The notes: generated by a model from the sequence alone, not told the origin. 64,000 nt of DNA from Saccharomycodes ludwigii (GCF_020623625.1 NC_060200.1:2123501-2187500), one strand, 5' to 3'. Counted from the stretch's first letter, positions 22,963 to 33,988 are shown. Numbers and translations: made by a program.

Positions 22963-25410
22963 TTATTCAACTACTTTTTTATCTTTACCATCTAATAGAA
23001 GATCCTTTAACTTTTCGGTGGCTGCATCTTGAATGCCTTTAGCAGTAACAACAGTAACTTGACGGAAGGCTTTATAAGAATTGGTTCTGTGAATGAAAAA
23101 CCAAAATGAGACACCTAAAATAAAAAGGGTCAATAGTAATGGATGTCGTAAAACCATCATGAACTCATTGAATCCTAAAATAATTAACAATACAAAAATC
23201 CATGGTGGTATCTTGGTAGAATTAGTTAGGACAGACCTTTTAGTCTGCAAGATGACAATCTGGATTTTCTTTTTTAACTCGATTCTGACACGCTCCTTTT
23301 CAGTCTCATTCAAAATATGAGCAAAGCTTTTTCTTTCAAATAGGCCATTATCTTTTTTGTATTCATCCTCCTCCTCCTCCTCCTCCTCATCATCATCAGC
23401 TAATTGAACGGGTGGAATAATTTCTGAATCATCATCAGTGGTTTTGGCTATCGAAAAAACGTCTAACATTTTATTTGCATAATCCTTCCCCTCTTCCGCC
23501 TCAGCATCAATTGTGGAAACATTGGTGAAAAACTTTGGAGAATCATTTTCGTCATACAAAAATTTTTTCTCAAAAACTCCTTCTAAAACACTTGGTAATT
23601 TACCAACTGTTAGATTTTTCTTGATAACGTCACTAAATATAGACCAACTTGCCTTCAAAAACATTTGATATTTTTGCTCGTTTTCAGTATTGGAAAACCC
23701 TAAGTTAAAATCGTATACAGGTGCACCAGCATCAGTAATACCCTCTCCGATGCTACTGCGGTTAACTTCAAAATTCATCATGAAATCCTTATTAATTTTT
23801 GTGAAATAGGTCAATAATTTATCCCAGAAATCAGGGGAGGCATCCGATAATAATATGTCAATGTTTTCTGTCATTTTTCTAGATATATTTTTTTCAAATT
23901 TCTTAAACAAATTTTGAAACTCTTTCAAACGTTCAGCTTCAATTTTTTCATCGAGTACTTTAGTAAAAGTGTCAATATATTTGTCCACAGACTCAACTAA
24001 TCCACTTTTTTGGAACGGTTGTAATTTAGCATCAAATTTGGTAAGAATTTGTGATTTTGCACTAGCCGATCTTTCTGTAAATGACTTCTTCTTGGAAGAC
24101 AAAGGCAACAGTGTGTCAAACTCATTTAATAATACAGAAGATATGGCATTTGTATAACCAGTTAAATATTCTTCATAAATCTGCTTGATATTGGTCAATA
24201 ATATGTCTCTTTCTTCTTGATAAACAGGTTTATGATATCTTGATGCTAATTTGTCATAATATTCTAAAGCCACGTTTTTTATGTTGGATAATGTTTCTGC
24301 AATAGATGTGGGGTCATGGTCATATCCCCATTCGCCATTGTTAAAAGTTACAGTAAACTCATTAAATGAAGCATCAGCAAACTCTTTGGTTTTGAATTTT
24401 GCTACCAATATCTGTTGTGTGGGTAGATCCAATTCTACGCTGTTTTCAATAGTATTCCAGCAGTTCTCGGAATACAGGGCCCAGCCTTCTAATGGTAGGT
24501 TATAGTGATATTCTGGCTTAAACAAGCTATTTGAAGCAGTGGGCTTATTGATAACTTGGTCCCCCAAATTTTTGACACCCTCAATAAATTTATCATTTTG
24601 CAAAATTTTATGGGCCAAACCTTTGAATTTCACATCAAAGAAGTCATGAAATGTGGTATCTTCGTAACCTTCCGGTTTGGACAAAGTGTTCCACATTTTA
24701 TCCAATTCATTTTCTATAGATTCTTGCAAACTTTCTAACGGAGTAACACCGATGTGATCTCTAATAATAAATAATAATAAAATTTTGTGCTTGTCCCCGG
24801 TTAAAGTGGTGCCCGATTTACCAAATAGTGATAAATTTACCTCAAAAACAGTTTTTAAAAGGCCCATATTATTACCCTGATACAAACCCACTTGCTGTTC
24901 CCACATATTAATGATCAAAACTTCACTAACAGCCAACGCAAACAAAGCAGCTTTACGTTCAAACTCTTGATCTTCACCACGCTCAGCCCCATCTGAACCT
25001 TCAACATCCAAGACGTAGATGTCAGCAGGATTTTCTAAATTATTTGCATCATTAGAATAATGGTAATAATCGTTTTCACTACAATTTATAGATTTGGAAT
25101 GACCTAGCCAAATACCTTTTGTGGTCTGTTGCCTTTTGACTTGCGCATCCATTGTATCAAAATTGGTGTGGAACAAAGTGTTTAACAATGTTGACTTACC
25201 ACTTGATTGTGAACCAAATACTGAAATTACATGATAATTGTTATTAGTTAGTGATTCCCTTTTGGATATCGTGTTAGTTAGGTACTGTGTGACTTCAGTA
25301 TTAAATTTTTTATCTTCAAAGATCAATTGAATAGGTAATTCTTCTTGAAGATCTAAAGCTGGTTCTATTTTTGTTTTCGTTATGACAGTTTCTTCAGGCA
25401 AAGATGACAT
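22963..25410 (-). CDS. SEY1: ER membrane-fusion GTPase Sey1 (atlastin-like)
   Basis: 815 residues from the ATG that gives MSSLPEETV; the frame continues upstream only through a low-complexity Lys/Arg stretch with no ATG. The RHD3-type GTPase domain shows P-loop FGSQSSGKSTLLNTLF near residue 65, the switch threonine region (QQTTKGIWLG), DVEGSDGAERGEDQEFERK, and FIIRDHIG for the guanine motif. A long helical stalk follows, then an acidic stretch (DDDEEEEEEEDEY) and two closely spaced membrane segments near residues 731-775 (PPWIFVLLIILGFNEFMM, LLLTLFILGVSFWFFI). Sey1 fuses ER tubules homotypically. S. cerevisiae Sey1 has 776 residues. Neighbours SWT1 and GET4 match YOR164C to YOR166C. Confidence 0.97.
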   Translation of the reverse strand: MSSLPEETVITKTKIEPALDLQEELPIQLIFEDKKFNTEVTQYLTNTISKRESLTNNNYHVISVFGSQSSGKSTLLNTLFHTNFDTMDAQVKRQQTTKGIWLGHSKSINCSENDYYHYSNDANNLENPADIYVLDVEGSDGAERGEDQEFERKAALFALAVSEVLIINMWEQQVGLYQGNNMGLLKTVFEVNLSLFGKSGTTLTGDKHKILLLFIIRDHIGVTPLESLQESIENELDKMWNTLSKPEGYEDTTFHDFFDVKFKGLAHKILQNDKFIEGVKNLGDQVINKPTASNSLFKPEYHYNLPLEGWALYSENCWNTIENSVELDLPTQQILVAKFKTKEFADASFNEFTVTFNNGEWGYDHDPTSIAETLSNIKNVALEYYDKLASRYHKPVYQEERDILLTNIKQIYEEYLTGYTNAISSVLLNEFDTLLPLSSKKKSFTERSASAKSQILTKFDAKLQPFQKSGLVESVDKYIDTFTKVLDEKIEAERLKEFQNLFKKFEKNISRKMTENIDILLSDASPDFWDKLLTYFTKINKDFMMNFEVNRSSIGEGITDAGAPVYDFNLGFSNTENEQKYQMFLKASWSIFSDVIKKNLTVGKLPSVLEGVFEKKFLYDENDSPKFFTNVSTIDAEAEEGKDYANKMLDVFSIAKTTDDDSEIIPPVQLADDDEEEEEEEDEYKKDNGLFERKSFAHILNETEKERVRIELKKKIQIVILQTKRSVLTNSTKIPPWIFVLLIILGFNEFMMVLRHPLLLTLFILGVSFWFFIHRTNSYKAFRQVTVVTAKGIQDAATEKLKDLLLDGKDKKVVE

Positions 25411-26035
25411 TATTAGCACAGTATATATTATAATTAATTTTAATATTCTTTTTTTTTTTTTTTTTTTTTCTTTTCTTTTCTTTTCTTTTCTCCTTCTAAG
25501 TGAAATATATTGTAATAGCAATTAAATAAAATAAGTTATAGCTATTGGAAATAGTGTGATAGGTGTTTTTACCATTTTATTTAAATGGTTGGGTTAAAAT
25601 AAAAGAAAAATAAGATATTAAAAGAGAAACTTTTTTATATTTATTTATTTATCGTATGGAAATAATACGAATAAAAACTAAAAGCAAAAAAAAAATCAAG
25701 CTTTCTGTGCTGTATCACTCAAAAATAAATCAAAGTTCTACGTTACTTTCTTAAACGCAAATACGAAGTGCTTATAAGATTTCTTTGTTTCTTTAAAACA
25801 AACAAACAAACAAAAAATTTTTTTCTTTTTTTTCTTATGTTAAATTGATATCAGTTTTAATTTCTTTCCTTCTTTCCCCCCATTTTATTACTACTATCAT
25901 TAATACTGTTGCTACTATTACAACCTGCATGGTATTTTTCTTTAATTGAATTTAAAAGGCTATTTTGTCAGAAATAATATATATATATATATATATACAT
26001 AGATATCGTTAGTCACTCATAGTAAATAGAAAAAA
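25411..26035. other. Divergent promoter region SEY1 / GET4
   Basis: No gene seen. It contains polypyrimidine tracts next to SEY1 (25449-25494), a CAAA repeat near 25797-25815, and a TA run just before GET4 (25977-25997). Confidence 0.75.
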
Positions 26036-26971
26036 ATGTCAAATGTTAAATTGGCTAAAACGTTAGAGAGATTTGAAACAAAAATTAAGGATGGACATTA
26101 CTATGAAGCACATCAAACATTAAGGACAATTACTAATAGATACGTTAGGGCTAAGAAGTACGATGATGCAATTGAATTGTTAGCAAAGGGTGCGCAACTA
26201 TTAATCAAAGCAAAACAAGGAGGTTCAGCTACGGATTTAATATTTTATTTATTAGAAGTTTATGACTTGGCAAAAATTCAAGTTGATGATCTAAGTAGTT
26301 CTAGATTGGTGCAATTGTTAAGTATTTTGGATCCACAAGAACCTAATTTAAAAGATGTTATAACAGGTGTTAATAATTGGAGTATTAAATTTGGAAAATA
26401 TAAATTTGGGGATCCATACTTGCACCATATTATGAGTAAAAAATTATTACAAGGTGGTTACTGTTATGAAGCCGAAAGATATATGGTTTTGGCTACTAAG
26501 GATTCTATTGAAGACTATGTTAATTTCTTGTGGGATTGGTATTTGCAAGCTCAAGAAGAAAGTAAAGAAGAAGGTGATTGTAATATTGCTGATTTTTATT
26601 CCAGAATTATTCTCAATTATTTGTTTATTTTTAATATAAAATTTGCATATTCAGCAGGCGAAATGTTTTTAACTAAGTTTATCAATAATAACAAGAAAAA
26701 AGTTACCAGCTGGAAAATTAAGAAAAATGAATTTGAACTGAGCTTTTTCCCAGACTACGAAGAATTGAATTTTTTGGAGCTATTATTATTAACATGTCAA
26801 AGTGGGAATAAAGCTTTGTTTATAGGATTGAAACAATCATTCCCCAATATAGAATCAAAATACAGCAACGAATTACAATATTTAGGCCAAGAATATTTTG
26901 GAATTAAGACCCAAAAGCCAGTAAATTTTTTGCAAGATATGATGTCTGGGTTATTGGGAGGTGGGTTATAA
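26036..26971 (+). CDS. GET4: Get4, tail-anchored protein pathway factor
   Basis: 311 residues, against 312 in S. cerevisiae. The all-helical Get4 fold is indicated by the N-terminal repeats (LERFETKIKDGHYYEAHQTL, AKKYDDAIELLAKGAQLLI), YDLAKIQVDDLS, GDPYLHHIMSK and EAERYMVLATKDS, with the family C-terminus (FLQDMMSGLLGGG). Get4 forms a complex with Get5 that takes newly made tail-anchored proteins from Sgt2 and hands them to the Get3 ATPase for insertion into the ER. It lies between SEY1 and DDP1 as in YOR163W-YOR165W and converges with DDP1, with 170 bases between stops. Confidence 0.96.
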   Translation: MSNVKLAKTLERFETKIKDGHYYEAHQTLRTITNRYVRAKKYDDAIELLAKGAQLLIKAKQGGSATDLIFYLLEVYDLAKIQVDDLSSSRLVQLLSILDPQEPNLKDVITGVNNWSIKFGKYKFGDPYLHHIMSKKLLQGGYCYEAERYMVLATKDSIEDYVNFLWDWYLQAQEESKEEGDCNIADFYSRIILNYLFIFNIKFAYSAGEMFLTKFINNNKKKVTSWKIKKNEFELSFFPDYEELNFLELLLLTCQSGNKALFIGLKQSFPNIESKYSNELQYLGQEYFGIKTQKPVNFLQDMMSGLLGGGL

Positions 26972-27141
26972 AAATAAGAAAGAAGAAAAAGGAAAAACTG
27001 TGCATATATGCCCTTTCATACTAACAGTATGTAGTTTTAAAAAAAATTTTTTTTTTTTTGTTGTATATCCATATATATTTAGAATAAGTCCATTATTCAT
27101 TTATAGTGTGTTTATTACATTAAATATTATTATTTTCATGG

Positions 27142-27747
27142 TTAGAAATGATTAGAAACGTTTAAACTTGATCTTTTTAAAATTTCTACCAATTCAGGTC
27201 TCTTGGCTCTTTCTAGTTCCTTCAAAGCATCTTCATAATTAAACCACTTCCTATTTCTTTCACCACGCTCAGGATAATTCTCTACCAATTCATCGACAAT
27301 CATTTCAAAAAAGTGAAATTCAGACCTGGGTGGTGCAGTAATGGTTTTAGCAGTGGCATTATTATCATTACCTTGTTGTTCAAAAGCTTTGGGATTGCCC
27401 CAGTGTTTGGGTGGCCTGAGGTCTTGTACAATCCCCAAATCCACAATTGTAGAAATTGTGCCCAAAACGCCGGCTTCTTCCCAGGTTTCTCTACATGCAG
27501 TTTTAGCAAATTCAGGGTATTCATCTTTTTCAACGCCACCTTTGGGCAAGACCCATTTAGATTTGTGGGCTGTTGATTGAACTAACAAAACACGTGTTTT
27601 TTCCTTGTTTAGACATACACAACCAGCTACTAACCTTGCACCGGTATGTTCTGAATAAACTTGATTTGAACGGCCTACACGAGACACTGCATTTTTGTCA
27701 AACTTTATGTGTTTAGTTGTATTAGAATCAGCAACAGAGTTTGTCAT
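27142..27747 (-). CDS. DDP1: Diphosphoinositol polyphosphate / diadenosine polyphosphate hydrolase Ddp1
   Basis: 201 residues (188 in S. cerevisiae). The N-terminal half has the family segment RVGRSNQVYSEHTGARLVAG and KSKWVLPKGGVEKDE. The Nudix box begins near residue 70 and ends in CRETWEEAGV; its spacing between the first Glu and the REXXEE core is two residues longer than the textbook pattern, within the variation of this subfamily. A C-terminal EFHFFEMIVDELVENYPE and RNRKWFNYEDALKEL complete the domain. Ddp1 hydrolyses diadenosine polyphosphates, inositol pyrophosphates and polyphosphate. It lies beside GET4, as YOR163W does. Confidence 0.94.
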   Translation of the reverse strand: MTNSVADSNTTKHIKFDKNAVSRVGRSNQVYSEHTGARLVAGCVCLNKEKTRVLLVQSTAHKSKWVLPKGGVEKDEYPEFAKTACRETWEEAGVLGTISTIVDLGIVQDLRPPKHWGNPKAFEQQGNDNNATAKTITAPPRSEFHFFEMIVDELVENYPERGERNRKWFNYEDALKELERAKRPELVEILKRSSLNVSNHF

Positions 27748-28057
27748 TTATATATATATATATTGTTTTATCTTTATTTTTTTTTAAAATGCTTTACTAT
27801 CAATATTAATGATATTGGTGGTAATGCTAATAGTAATAATGTTCTTTTTCTATCTATTAATAACTAATATTTGAATTCATGCGTGTTTTGATGGCCTATG
27901 TAGATTTATAATATAAAGTTAATTCAAAGCATTTTGTGTTATTCTTTCGATTTATTTGTATTGTTTTTTACCGCCACTCCTTTAAGTTTGTTCGCATTAT
28001 AACAGAGCTGAAAATGGAGCTAAAAATAGAGTTGAAAAACACCCAGTACATACCGCT

Positions 28058-28063
28058 CACGTG
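28058..28063. promoter_or_regulatory. CACGTG E-box (Pho4/Cbf1-type)
   Basis: CTCACGTGTA in the DDP1/PLB divergent promoter, 311 bases before the DDP1 ATG and 815 before the phospholipase ATG. Both products act on phosphate-containing metabolites, so Pho4 control is conceivable but unproven. Confidence 0.35.
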
Positions 28064-28090
28064 TAAAGAGTATTTTTTTTTTAATAGTTT

Positions 28091-28098
28091 TTACCCGG
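28091..28098 (-). promoter_or_regulatory. Reb1-like site
   Basis: TTACCCGG, the reverse of CCGGGTAA, 28 bases from the E-box in the same promoter. Confidence 0.5.
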
Positions 28099-28792
28099 TC
28101 TTATTACCCTTCTCGTTTGCAATTTACAGTATAAAGCAGACCATGTGACCAAATGTAGAACAAGTTCCTAAAAGGGAAAATAAATTAAATATATACATCA
28201 TACATTTCTCATCCGAGTGTATAACGCGGTATAATTCTTTCTTTACTCCCCGCTCGCGTAAAAATAGTTTGGTGGCTGATATAAAGAAATAGACGATTTT
28301 CATAATAATATTTAAGAATAGGGGCAAGAAAGAAAAGTAAAACTATATAAGTAATATTACGTAGAAGGTGCCTGGGACAGCATAGGTCACGAGGTAAAGG
28401 TTTTTATAACACTGGGCGATTATTAATATATGTATATTTCGAACGTTTTTAATTGTTAAGCCTATCACCGACAACAATGGCACTTATTCATTTATTCATT
28501 TATTTATTTATTTATTGCTTCATTTGTAAACTCTACATTAAAAAAGATGAAAAAAAAAAAAAAAAAAAAAGGAGGCTTAAATAATGCTGTAAATGCAGTA
28601 TTAACAGCATAAATATATATATATAAATTCTATTTAGTTCCGGATTTCTTTTAAATTCGTCAGTTTTTTTTTTTTCTTTTTTTCCTCTTTTTCTTCTTGG
28701 CCTGTTTCTAACTTCTCGTAGCCAGATAATATCATCATATTTAACAGTATATAAACAAAGAACAATTAGAAAAATATCTAAAGGTTACATCA

Positions 28793-28830
<38 letters not shown>

Positions 28831-28877
28831 GACATCTCAAAGTCTATTAAAATATATATATAAAATAAGGATACAAC

Positions 28878-30890
28878 ATGGTGCAATACTCATTCACTTG
28901 TGTTGCATTGCTACTATTATTAACACACAAAATTACTGCTTGGTCACCAAATAATAGTTATGTTCCTGCAAATGTCACATGTGCAGATGACATTGTGCTA
29001 GTTAGAGAGGCCAATAAATTATCAGAAAATGAAACCGAATGGGTCTCTAAGAGGGACCAAGTTACTAAACCAATTTTGAAAAGTTTTTTGAACACCCAAC
29101 TAAGTAATATCACTACCAATTCCTCTTCAATAATTGATACTATTTTTTCCAATTCTTCTAATATTCCACGTATTGCAATTGGTTGTTCTGGTGGTGGATA
29201 CCGTGCCATGTTGAGTGGTGCTGGGATGTTGAGTGGGCTAGATAATAGAACTGATGGCGCTAACGAACATGGTTTGGGTGGTATCTTACAATCTGCCACA
29301 TATTTGGCAGGTTTAAGTGGTGGTAATTGGTTGGTTGGTTCTTTATCCTGGAACAATTGGACATCTGTACAAAATATTGTTGACACTATGGGTCAAGATG
29401 ATTCGATGTGGGATATTACTGATTCTATTATTAACCCATACGGCATCAATATATTTGCTTCCATTTCTAGATGGGATCATATTGCCGATGCTGTTGAAGC
29501 CAAGCAAGATGCAGGTTTTAATGTTTCATTAACTGATGTCTGGGGTCGTGCCTTATCATATGACTTTTTTCCAACATTATACAGGGGAGGTGTTGGGTAC
29601 ACTTGGTCTACTATTAGAGAGGTCGATGTATTCACTAATGCTGAGATGCCATTCCCTATTTCTGTTTCCGATGGTAGATACCCAGGTACTACGATTGTTA
29701 ATTTAAATTCCACAGTTTTTGAATTTAACCCATTTGAATTAGGTTCTTGGGACCCCACCTTAAGAGCTTTCACCGATATTAAATATCTAGGTACTAATGT
29801 CGTCAATGGTACCCCAGTTACCGAAGGTCAATGTATTGCTGGTTATGATAACGTTGGGTTTTTGTTAGGTACTTCTTCAACCTTATTTAATCAATTTTTA
29901 TTGCAAATGAACACTACTTCTATTCCAGATTTTTTGAAGGACATTCTAACTGACTACTTAACAGGTCTGGCTGAAGATAACGATGATATTTCTATTTTTT
30001 CACCCAACCCATTTTATAAAACCGAATATTTCAACAAGAATGAGACTAGCGGTTCCTTGTCTAATTCTTCTTATTTGTACCTAGTTGATGGTGGTGAGGA
30101 TGACCAGAATATCCCATTGGTTCCATTGTTGCAACAAGAGCGTGGTGTTGATATTATTTTTGCTTTAGATAGCAGTGCGGATACTGAAGAGAGTTGGCCA
30201 GATGGTGAGAGTATTGTTTACACTTATGAACGTCAATTCAATGACGTTGGGTCTTATTTGGCATTTCCATATGTTCCAGACCAAACAACAATTATAAATG
30301 AAGGATTGACCGAAAGACCAGTGTTTTTCGGTTGTGATTCTTCTAATTTGACTGACTTGACTTATATTCCGCCACTAGTGGTTTATATCGCTAACAATGA
30401 ACAGTCCTACCTATCCAATAAGAGTACTTTCAAAATGTCTTATGATGAAAAGGAACGTTTATCCATGATTAAAAATGGGTTTGAGGTCGTCACCAGGAAT
30501 AATTTCACTGAAGATAATGAATATGGGGCTTGTATTGCCTGTGCTATCATTAGAAGATCTCAGGAAAGAATGAATTTGACTTTCCCTGATGGTTGTCAAA
30601 AATGTTTCGATAAGTATTGTTGGAATGGTAAAAGAAACGAAACTGCTTTGCCTACTTATGACTTGCAAAGCAAAGTTTCTTCCACATCTTTTATGTATGA
30701 TGACGATGTCTCTGGCAGTGCTAGTGCTAGTGCTAGTGTTAGTGTTAGCGGTAGTTCTACTGTTACTGCTACTTCTAGTTCAAGTTCTTCTACTAAACAA
30801 AAAAACGGTGCTAATGCCAATGCCAATGGAGTTGCCCAAGGTATATATTTGGTTTTGGCTACTGTATTTAATTTGATCGCATTTGTTTAA
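28878..30890 (+). CDS. PLB1: Secreted/GPI-anchored phospholipase B (lysophospholipase)
   Basis: 670 residues, against 664 for S. cerevisiae Plb1. A signal peptide covers residues 1-21 ([14 protein letters not shown]). The mature start [16 protein letters not shown] is typical. The lipase signature [18 protein letters not shown] near residue 100 carries the nucleophile serine, and [11 protein letters not shown] and the acidic [16 protein letters not shown] complete the cPLA2-like core. Many N-glycosylation sequons are present. The C-terminus is Ser-rich and ends in a hydrophobic GPI signal ([14 protein letters not shown]). It deacylates phospholipids at the cell surface and periplasm. It lies next to TAF4 as PLB2 (YMR006C) does, and near RCL1 as PLB3 (YOL011W) does, so it is the single counterpart of PLB1, PLB2 and PLB3; the symbol is therefore approximate. 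Confidence 0.94.
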   Translation: MVQYSFTCVALLLLLTHKITAWSPNNSYVPANVTCADDIVLVREANKLSENETEWVSKRDQVTKPILKSFLNTQLSNITTNSSSIIDTIFSNSSNIPRIAIGCSGGGYRAMLSGAGMLSGLDNRTDGANEHGLGGILQSATYLAGLSGGNWLVGSLSWNNWTSVQNIVDTMGQDDSMWDITDSIINPYGINIFASISRWDHIADAVEAKQDAGFNVSLTDVWGRALSYDFFPTLYRGGVGYTWSTIREVDVFTNAEMPFPISVSDGRYPGTTIVNLNSTVFEFNPFELGSWDPTLRAFTDIKYLGTNVVNGTPVTEGQCIAGYDNVGFLLGTSSTLFNQFLLQMNTTSIPDFLKDILTDYLTGLAEDNDDISIFSPNPFYKTEYFNKNETSGSLSNSSYLYLVDGGEDDQNIPLVPLLQQERGVDIIFALDSSADTEESWPDGESIVYTYERQFNDVGSYLAFPYVPDQTTIINEGLTERPVFFGCDSSNLTDLTYIPPLVVYIANNEQSYLSNKSTFKMSYDEKERLSMIKNGFEVVTRNNFTEDNEYGACIACAIIRRSQERMNLTFPDGCQKCFDKYCWNGKRNETALPTYDLQSKVSSTSFMYDDDVSGSASASASVSVSGSSTVTATSSSSSSTKQKNGANANANGVAQGIYLVLATVFNLIAFV

Positions 30891-31141
30891 GGAAAAAAGA
30901 AGACAAGGAATAATGGATTTTTCTTTTATTGGTAAGTTTTTTTTTTTTTTTTTTTTTTTTTTGAATTACTCAGGAAAAAAAAACCCCCATAAGTGATAAT
31001 GTCATTATTTAATCTATTTAATTTCCATTCTATATGCTATATTTTATAACTTGATTCATTATGACGAAAATCCACAATTAAATAAAATGGCAATCATAAG
31101 TTTTTTTTTTTTTATTTTTTATTTTTTTTTTTTTTTTCAAT

Positions 31142-32212
31142 TCAATCTCTAATTCTAGCATAGCCTTTCGATATTATACTATTTATATCAGTACCAACCC
31201 TTCTATTCTCTAATGCACGTAAAAAATCTCTCATAACGATTCCAGATTCTTCCCTAGCTTCTTTGTATTTAATGCCCATTTCCCCTCTGACATTTATAGC
31301 ATTTGCAACTGGGCCAGCAGGTTCTCTACCACCAACTATTGTATGCATACCTGAGCTTGATTTAGATAAGGACGACGATGATGAGGATGATGAAGTTAAC
31401 CAGCTATATTTCTTCTTGGTACCCATCATTAAATTTGCAGTAGCATTAGAGGCTTTTGCCATTGATTCTTCTTCATTTAGTGCTCTAATTTTAGTAGATT
31501 CCTTCTTTTCTAGCCCATGATCTTGCCTTTTTTTCAATCTTTTTTCTTCTAGTCTTTTTTCTTCCAAAGCAATTTTCCTCAAAGCTTTAGATACTTCACT
31601 TCTCTCCGTTATTATCCCACTGTTACTACTATTGCTCAAACTGTGCACATTTTTAAAACTGCTTTTACGACGATGTCTTGATAAAACTAACGCATTTACT
31701 ATCAAATCTTTCATATACAGTTCACAGGCAGTACTCATTTGTAATAAGATTTCAGGCTTCTCCTTTTCCAAATCCATAGGTTCCCTTTTGATTTTAGATA
31801 GTCCAAACTTATTCTCCTTCATAACTTTCCTCATTGCTCTGTTCACGTGGAATGGGTGTAGAAAGGGCTGTACAGGTGGTAAATGGGTAACTTTCCTACT
31901 TGTACTCTTTTTTCCACCAGGTGTATCGACATTGCTTCCATTATTACCTTTGTTATTACTTGTACCTTGCTTGGAATATTGTGCATTTAATAAAGCCTCT
32001 TCTTCATGAAGATTAACACCTGCTGATAATAATGCATCACCTAATTTATCTGGATCAGTGGACGGCTCAGTTGTTTTATTATTGGTAGTAGGCACAATTA
32101 TAGGTGTTGTTGTAGTTTTTTTTTTAGCGGATAGCTCCGATCCCTTTGGAAAAACATTGTCCTTCTTGATACTATCATTGTCATTTGGGTTGTTGTTATT
32201 ATTAGTTGACAT
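31142..32212 (-). CDS. TAF4: TFIID subunit Taf4
   Basis: 356 residues (388 in S. cerevisiae). The Taf4 histone-fold half is recognisable: DPDKLGDALLSAGVNLHEEE near residue 55, then LQMSTACELYMKDLIVNALV and the charged ALRKIALEEKRLEEKRLKKR helix, ending with the conserved VNARGEMG-like segment (NVRGEMGIKYKEAREE) and MRDFLRALENRR. Taf4 pairs with Taf12 in TFIID and helps activators reach the polymerase II machinery. Low-complexity Asn, Thr and Ser runs lie at the N-terminus and around residue 280. It converges with the phospholipase gene, with 251 bases between stops, as in YMR005W-YMR006C. Confidence 0.92.
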   Translation of the reverse strand: MSTNNNNNPNDNDSIKKDNVFPKGSELSAKKKTTTTPIIVPTTNNKTTEPSTDPDKLGDALLSAGVNLHEEEALLNAQYSKQGTSNNKGNNGSNVDTPGGKKSTSRKVTHLPPVQPFLHPFHVNRAMRKVMKENKFGLSKIKREPMDLEKEKPEILLQMSTACELYMKDLIVNALVLSRHRRKSSFKNVHSLSNSSNSGIITERSEVSKALRKIALEEKRLEEKRLKKRQDHGLEKKESTKIRALNEEESMAKASNATANLMMGTKKKYSWLTSSSSSSSSLSKSSSGMHTIVGGREPAGPVANAINVRGEMGIKYKEAREESGIVMRDFLRALENRRVGTDINSIISKGYARIRD

Positions 32213-32788
32213 TTAATACCACTAGCACAATTATTTTTATTCTTTTCTTTTTTTTTTTTTTTTTTTTTTTCCCTCTTCTTCTTCTTCTTCTTCAGATTTT
32301 GAATATTAATTAATAAGTTTTCTTGCAAGTTCTAAACAGGACAAAATAGAATGCATAGATGTGTAAATGAAAGAGGTGGATAGAAATGTTTTTGAGATTG
32401 TATTATTGATTGCATATTACTTTATTTATTTATCACAAATAAATAAAAAGGTTTTTATAATTATGGAAAAAATTAATAAACCGTGTGCAGTTGCTTTGCC
32501 GTTCAAAATGATAACAGCTCTAAGAAAAAAAAAAAAAAATTTAACGTTTCTTTTTTAAAAGCTTTTTTTTTTTTTTTTACTATTTTTTAATAGTTTTTGT
32601 TTTATGGTTTGGAATTGCTTTTTCAAATAGATGAAATAGTTATTTAATCTTTTCAAAGTTTCCATGCTACAAAACACTAACCAAAAAATTGATCTAATTT
32701 TTATTTTGTAACCAGTGAAAATAAGAATAACCGAAAAAAAGAAAAAAAAAAAAAAAAAAAAAAAAAGGAAAGCACAAGACGGTAAGAA
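32213..32788. other. Divergent promoter region TAF4 / RCL1
   Basis: No gene seen. It holds a CTT repeat at 32274-32294, T tracts near 32249-32270 and 32561-32579, and a purine tract of A with G (32733-32770) directly before the RCL1 ATG. Confidence 0.75.
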
Positions 32789-33892
32789 ATGTCTTTAAAA
32801 TCATCCTCTTTAAAATACGTTGTATTTCAAGGATCTAAAAATTTTCGTTTAAGAATAGTGATGGCTACTTTGGCAGGTAAACCAATCAAAATTGAGAAAA
32901 TACGTTCAGAAGATTTTAATCCAGGTTTAAAAGACTATGAAGTGTCTTTTCTAAGACTAATCGAAGCGGTCACTAACGGTTCACTAATTGAAATCTCCTA
33001 CACTGGTACAACGATCATTTATAAACCAGGTATTATCACCGGTGGGACATACACACATAATTGTCCAAATTCTAAAGCAGTTGGTTATTTCGTTGAGCCG
33101 ATGTTATATCTAGCGCCATTCTCCAAGAAAAAATTTTCTATTTTATTTAAAGGAATTACCTCTTCTCATGTAGATCCTGGTTTGGATGCTCTTAAATGGG
33201 GGTTGTTGCCCATTCTAGAAAAATTTGGCGTTAGAGAATGCGCCTTGCACACTTTGAAAAGAGGCTCTCCTCCGTTGGGTGGTGGTGAGGTCCATTTAGT
33301 AGTGGATTCGTTGATTGCCCAACCAGTAACAATGCATGCTATTGATAAACCAATGATTAATACCATTAGGGGCGTTGCATATTCAACAAGGGTTAGTCCT
33401 TCGATGGTAAATAGAATGATTGAAGCAAGTAGGAAGGTTTTAAAAAATGTTGGTTGTGAGGTTAATATTACTGCTGATGTATGGAGAGGTGAAAACTCAG
33501 GGAAATCGCCTGGCTGGGGTATAACATTGGTTGCAGAGAATAAAAGCGGCTGGAGGTATTTTTCTGAATGTGTAAGTGGTCCCGGTGATGTTCCTGAAGA
33601 CATTGGCATGAAAGCTGCTTATCATTTATTAGAAGAAATATCATGTAGTAGTGTTGTTGGTCGGAATCAATTGGCCCTGGCTATTGTATATATGGTTATT
33701 GGTAAAGAAGATTTAGGTAGATTACGAATTTCTAAGAAAGAAATAGATGCGAAGTTTATAACGTTGTTAAGGGACATCAAAAATTTGTTCGGTACCCAAG
33801 TTTTTCTTCAAGACTGTGATGATGACGAAGATGATATGTTATTAACTATAAAAGGTATAGGTTTTACCAATACTAATAAGAAAATAGCATAA
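32789..33892 (+). CDS. RCL1: U3 snoRNP / 18S rRNA maturation factor Rcl1
   Basis: 367 residues, exactly the S. cerevisiae length. It is a member of the RNA 3'-phosphate cyclase fold family: GSKNFRLRIVMATLAGKPI at the N-terminus, ISYTGTTIIYKPGIITGG, LKRGSPPLGGGEVHLVVD near residue 160, VNITADVWRGENSGKSPGWG and SEDIG-like PEDIGMKAAYHLLEEI. Rcl1 binds the GTPase Bms1 and acts in the small-subunit processome for early pre-18S cleavage; the family branch is not an active cyclase. An acidic DCDDDEDDM stretch lies near the C-terminus. It matches YOL010W. Confidence 0.97.
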   Translation: MSLKSSSLKYVVFQGSKNFRLRIVMATLAGKPIKIEKIRSEDFNPGLKDYEVSFLRLIEAVTNGSLIEISYTGTTIIYKPGIITGGTYTHNCPNSKAVGYFVEPMLYLAPFSKKKFSILFKGITSSHVDPGLDALKWGLLPILEKFGVRECALHTLKRGSPPLGGGEVHLVVDSLIAQPVTMHAIDKPMINTIRGVAYSTRVSPSMVNRMIEASRKVLKNVGCEVNITADVWRGENSGKSPGWGITLVAENKSGWRYFSECVSGPGDVPEDIGMKAAYHLLEEISCSSVVGRNQLALAIVYMVIGKEDLGRLRISKKEIDAKFITLLRDIKNLFGTQVFLQDCDDDEDDMLLTIKGIGFTNTNKKIA

Positions 33893-33987
33893 GCGTATGA
33901 ATAGTAGTTTTCTTTGCTCTTTCCCCCCTCTTCTTACTCATATATATCTTTATATAGTACGTGCATATATGCATATATTTTGTTTTA

Positions 33988-33988
<1 letters not shown>

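Larger units (their letters stand above)
27748..28877. other. Divergent promoter region DDP1 / phospholipase B
   Basis: 1.1 kb with no gene seen. Its centre (28000-28460) is less AT-rich than most spacers here and contains a CACGTG (28058-28063) and a Reb1-like site (28091-28098). Further right are TTTA repeats (28481-28517), A tracts at 28550-28570 and 28799-28828, and T-rich DNA. This is also the junction between the two large synteny blocks. Confidence 0.75.

Noticed and set aside
25633-25643. Exact 11-base match to the S. cerevisiae ARS consensus between SEY1 and GET4
   Set aside because: The consensus is almost pure A/T and is expected often by chance here. No supporting element was recognised.
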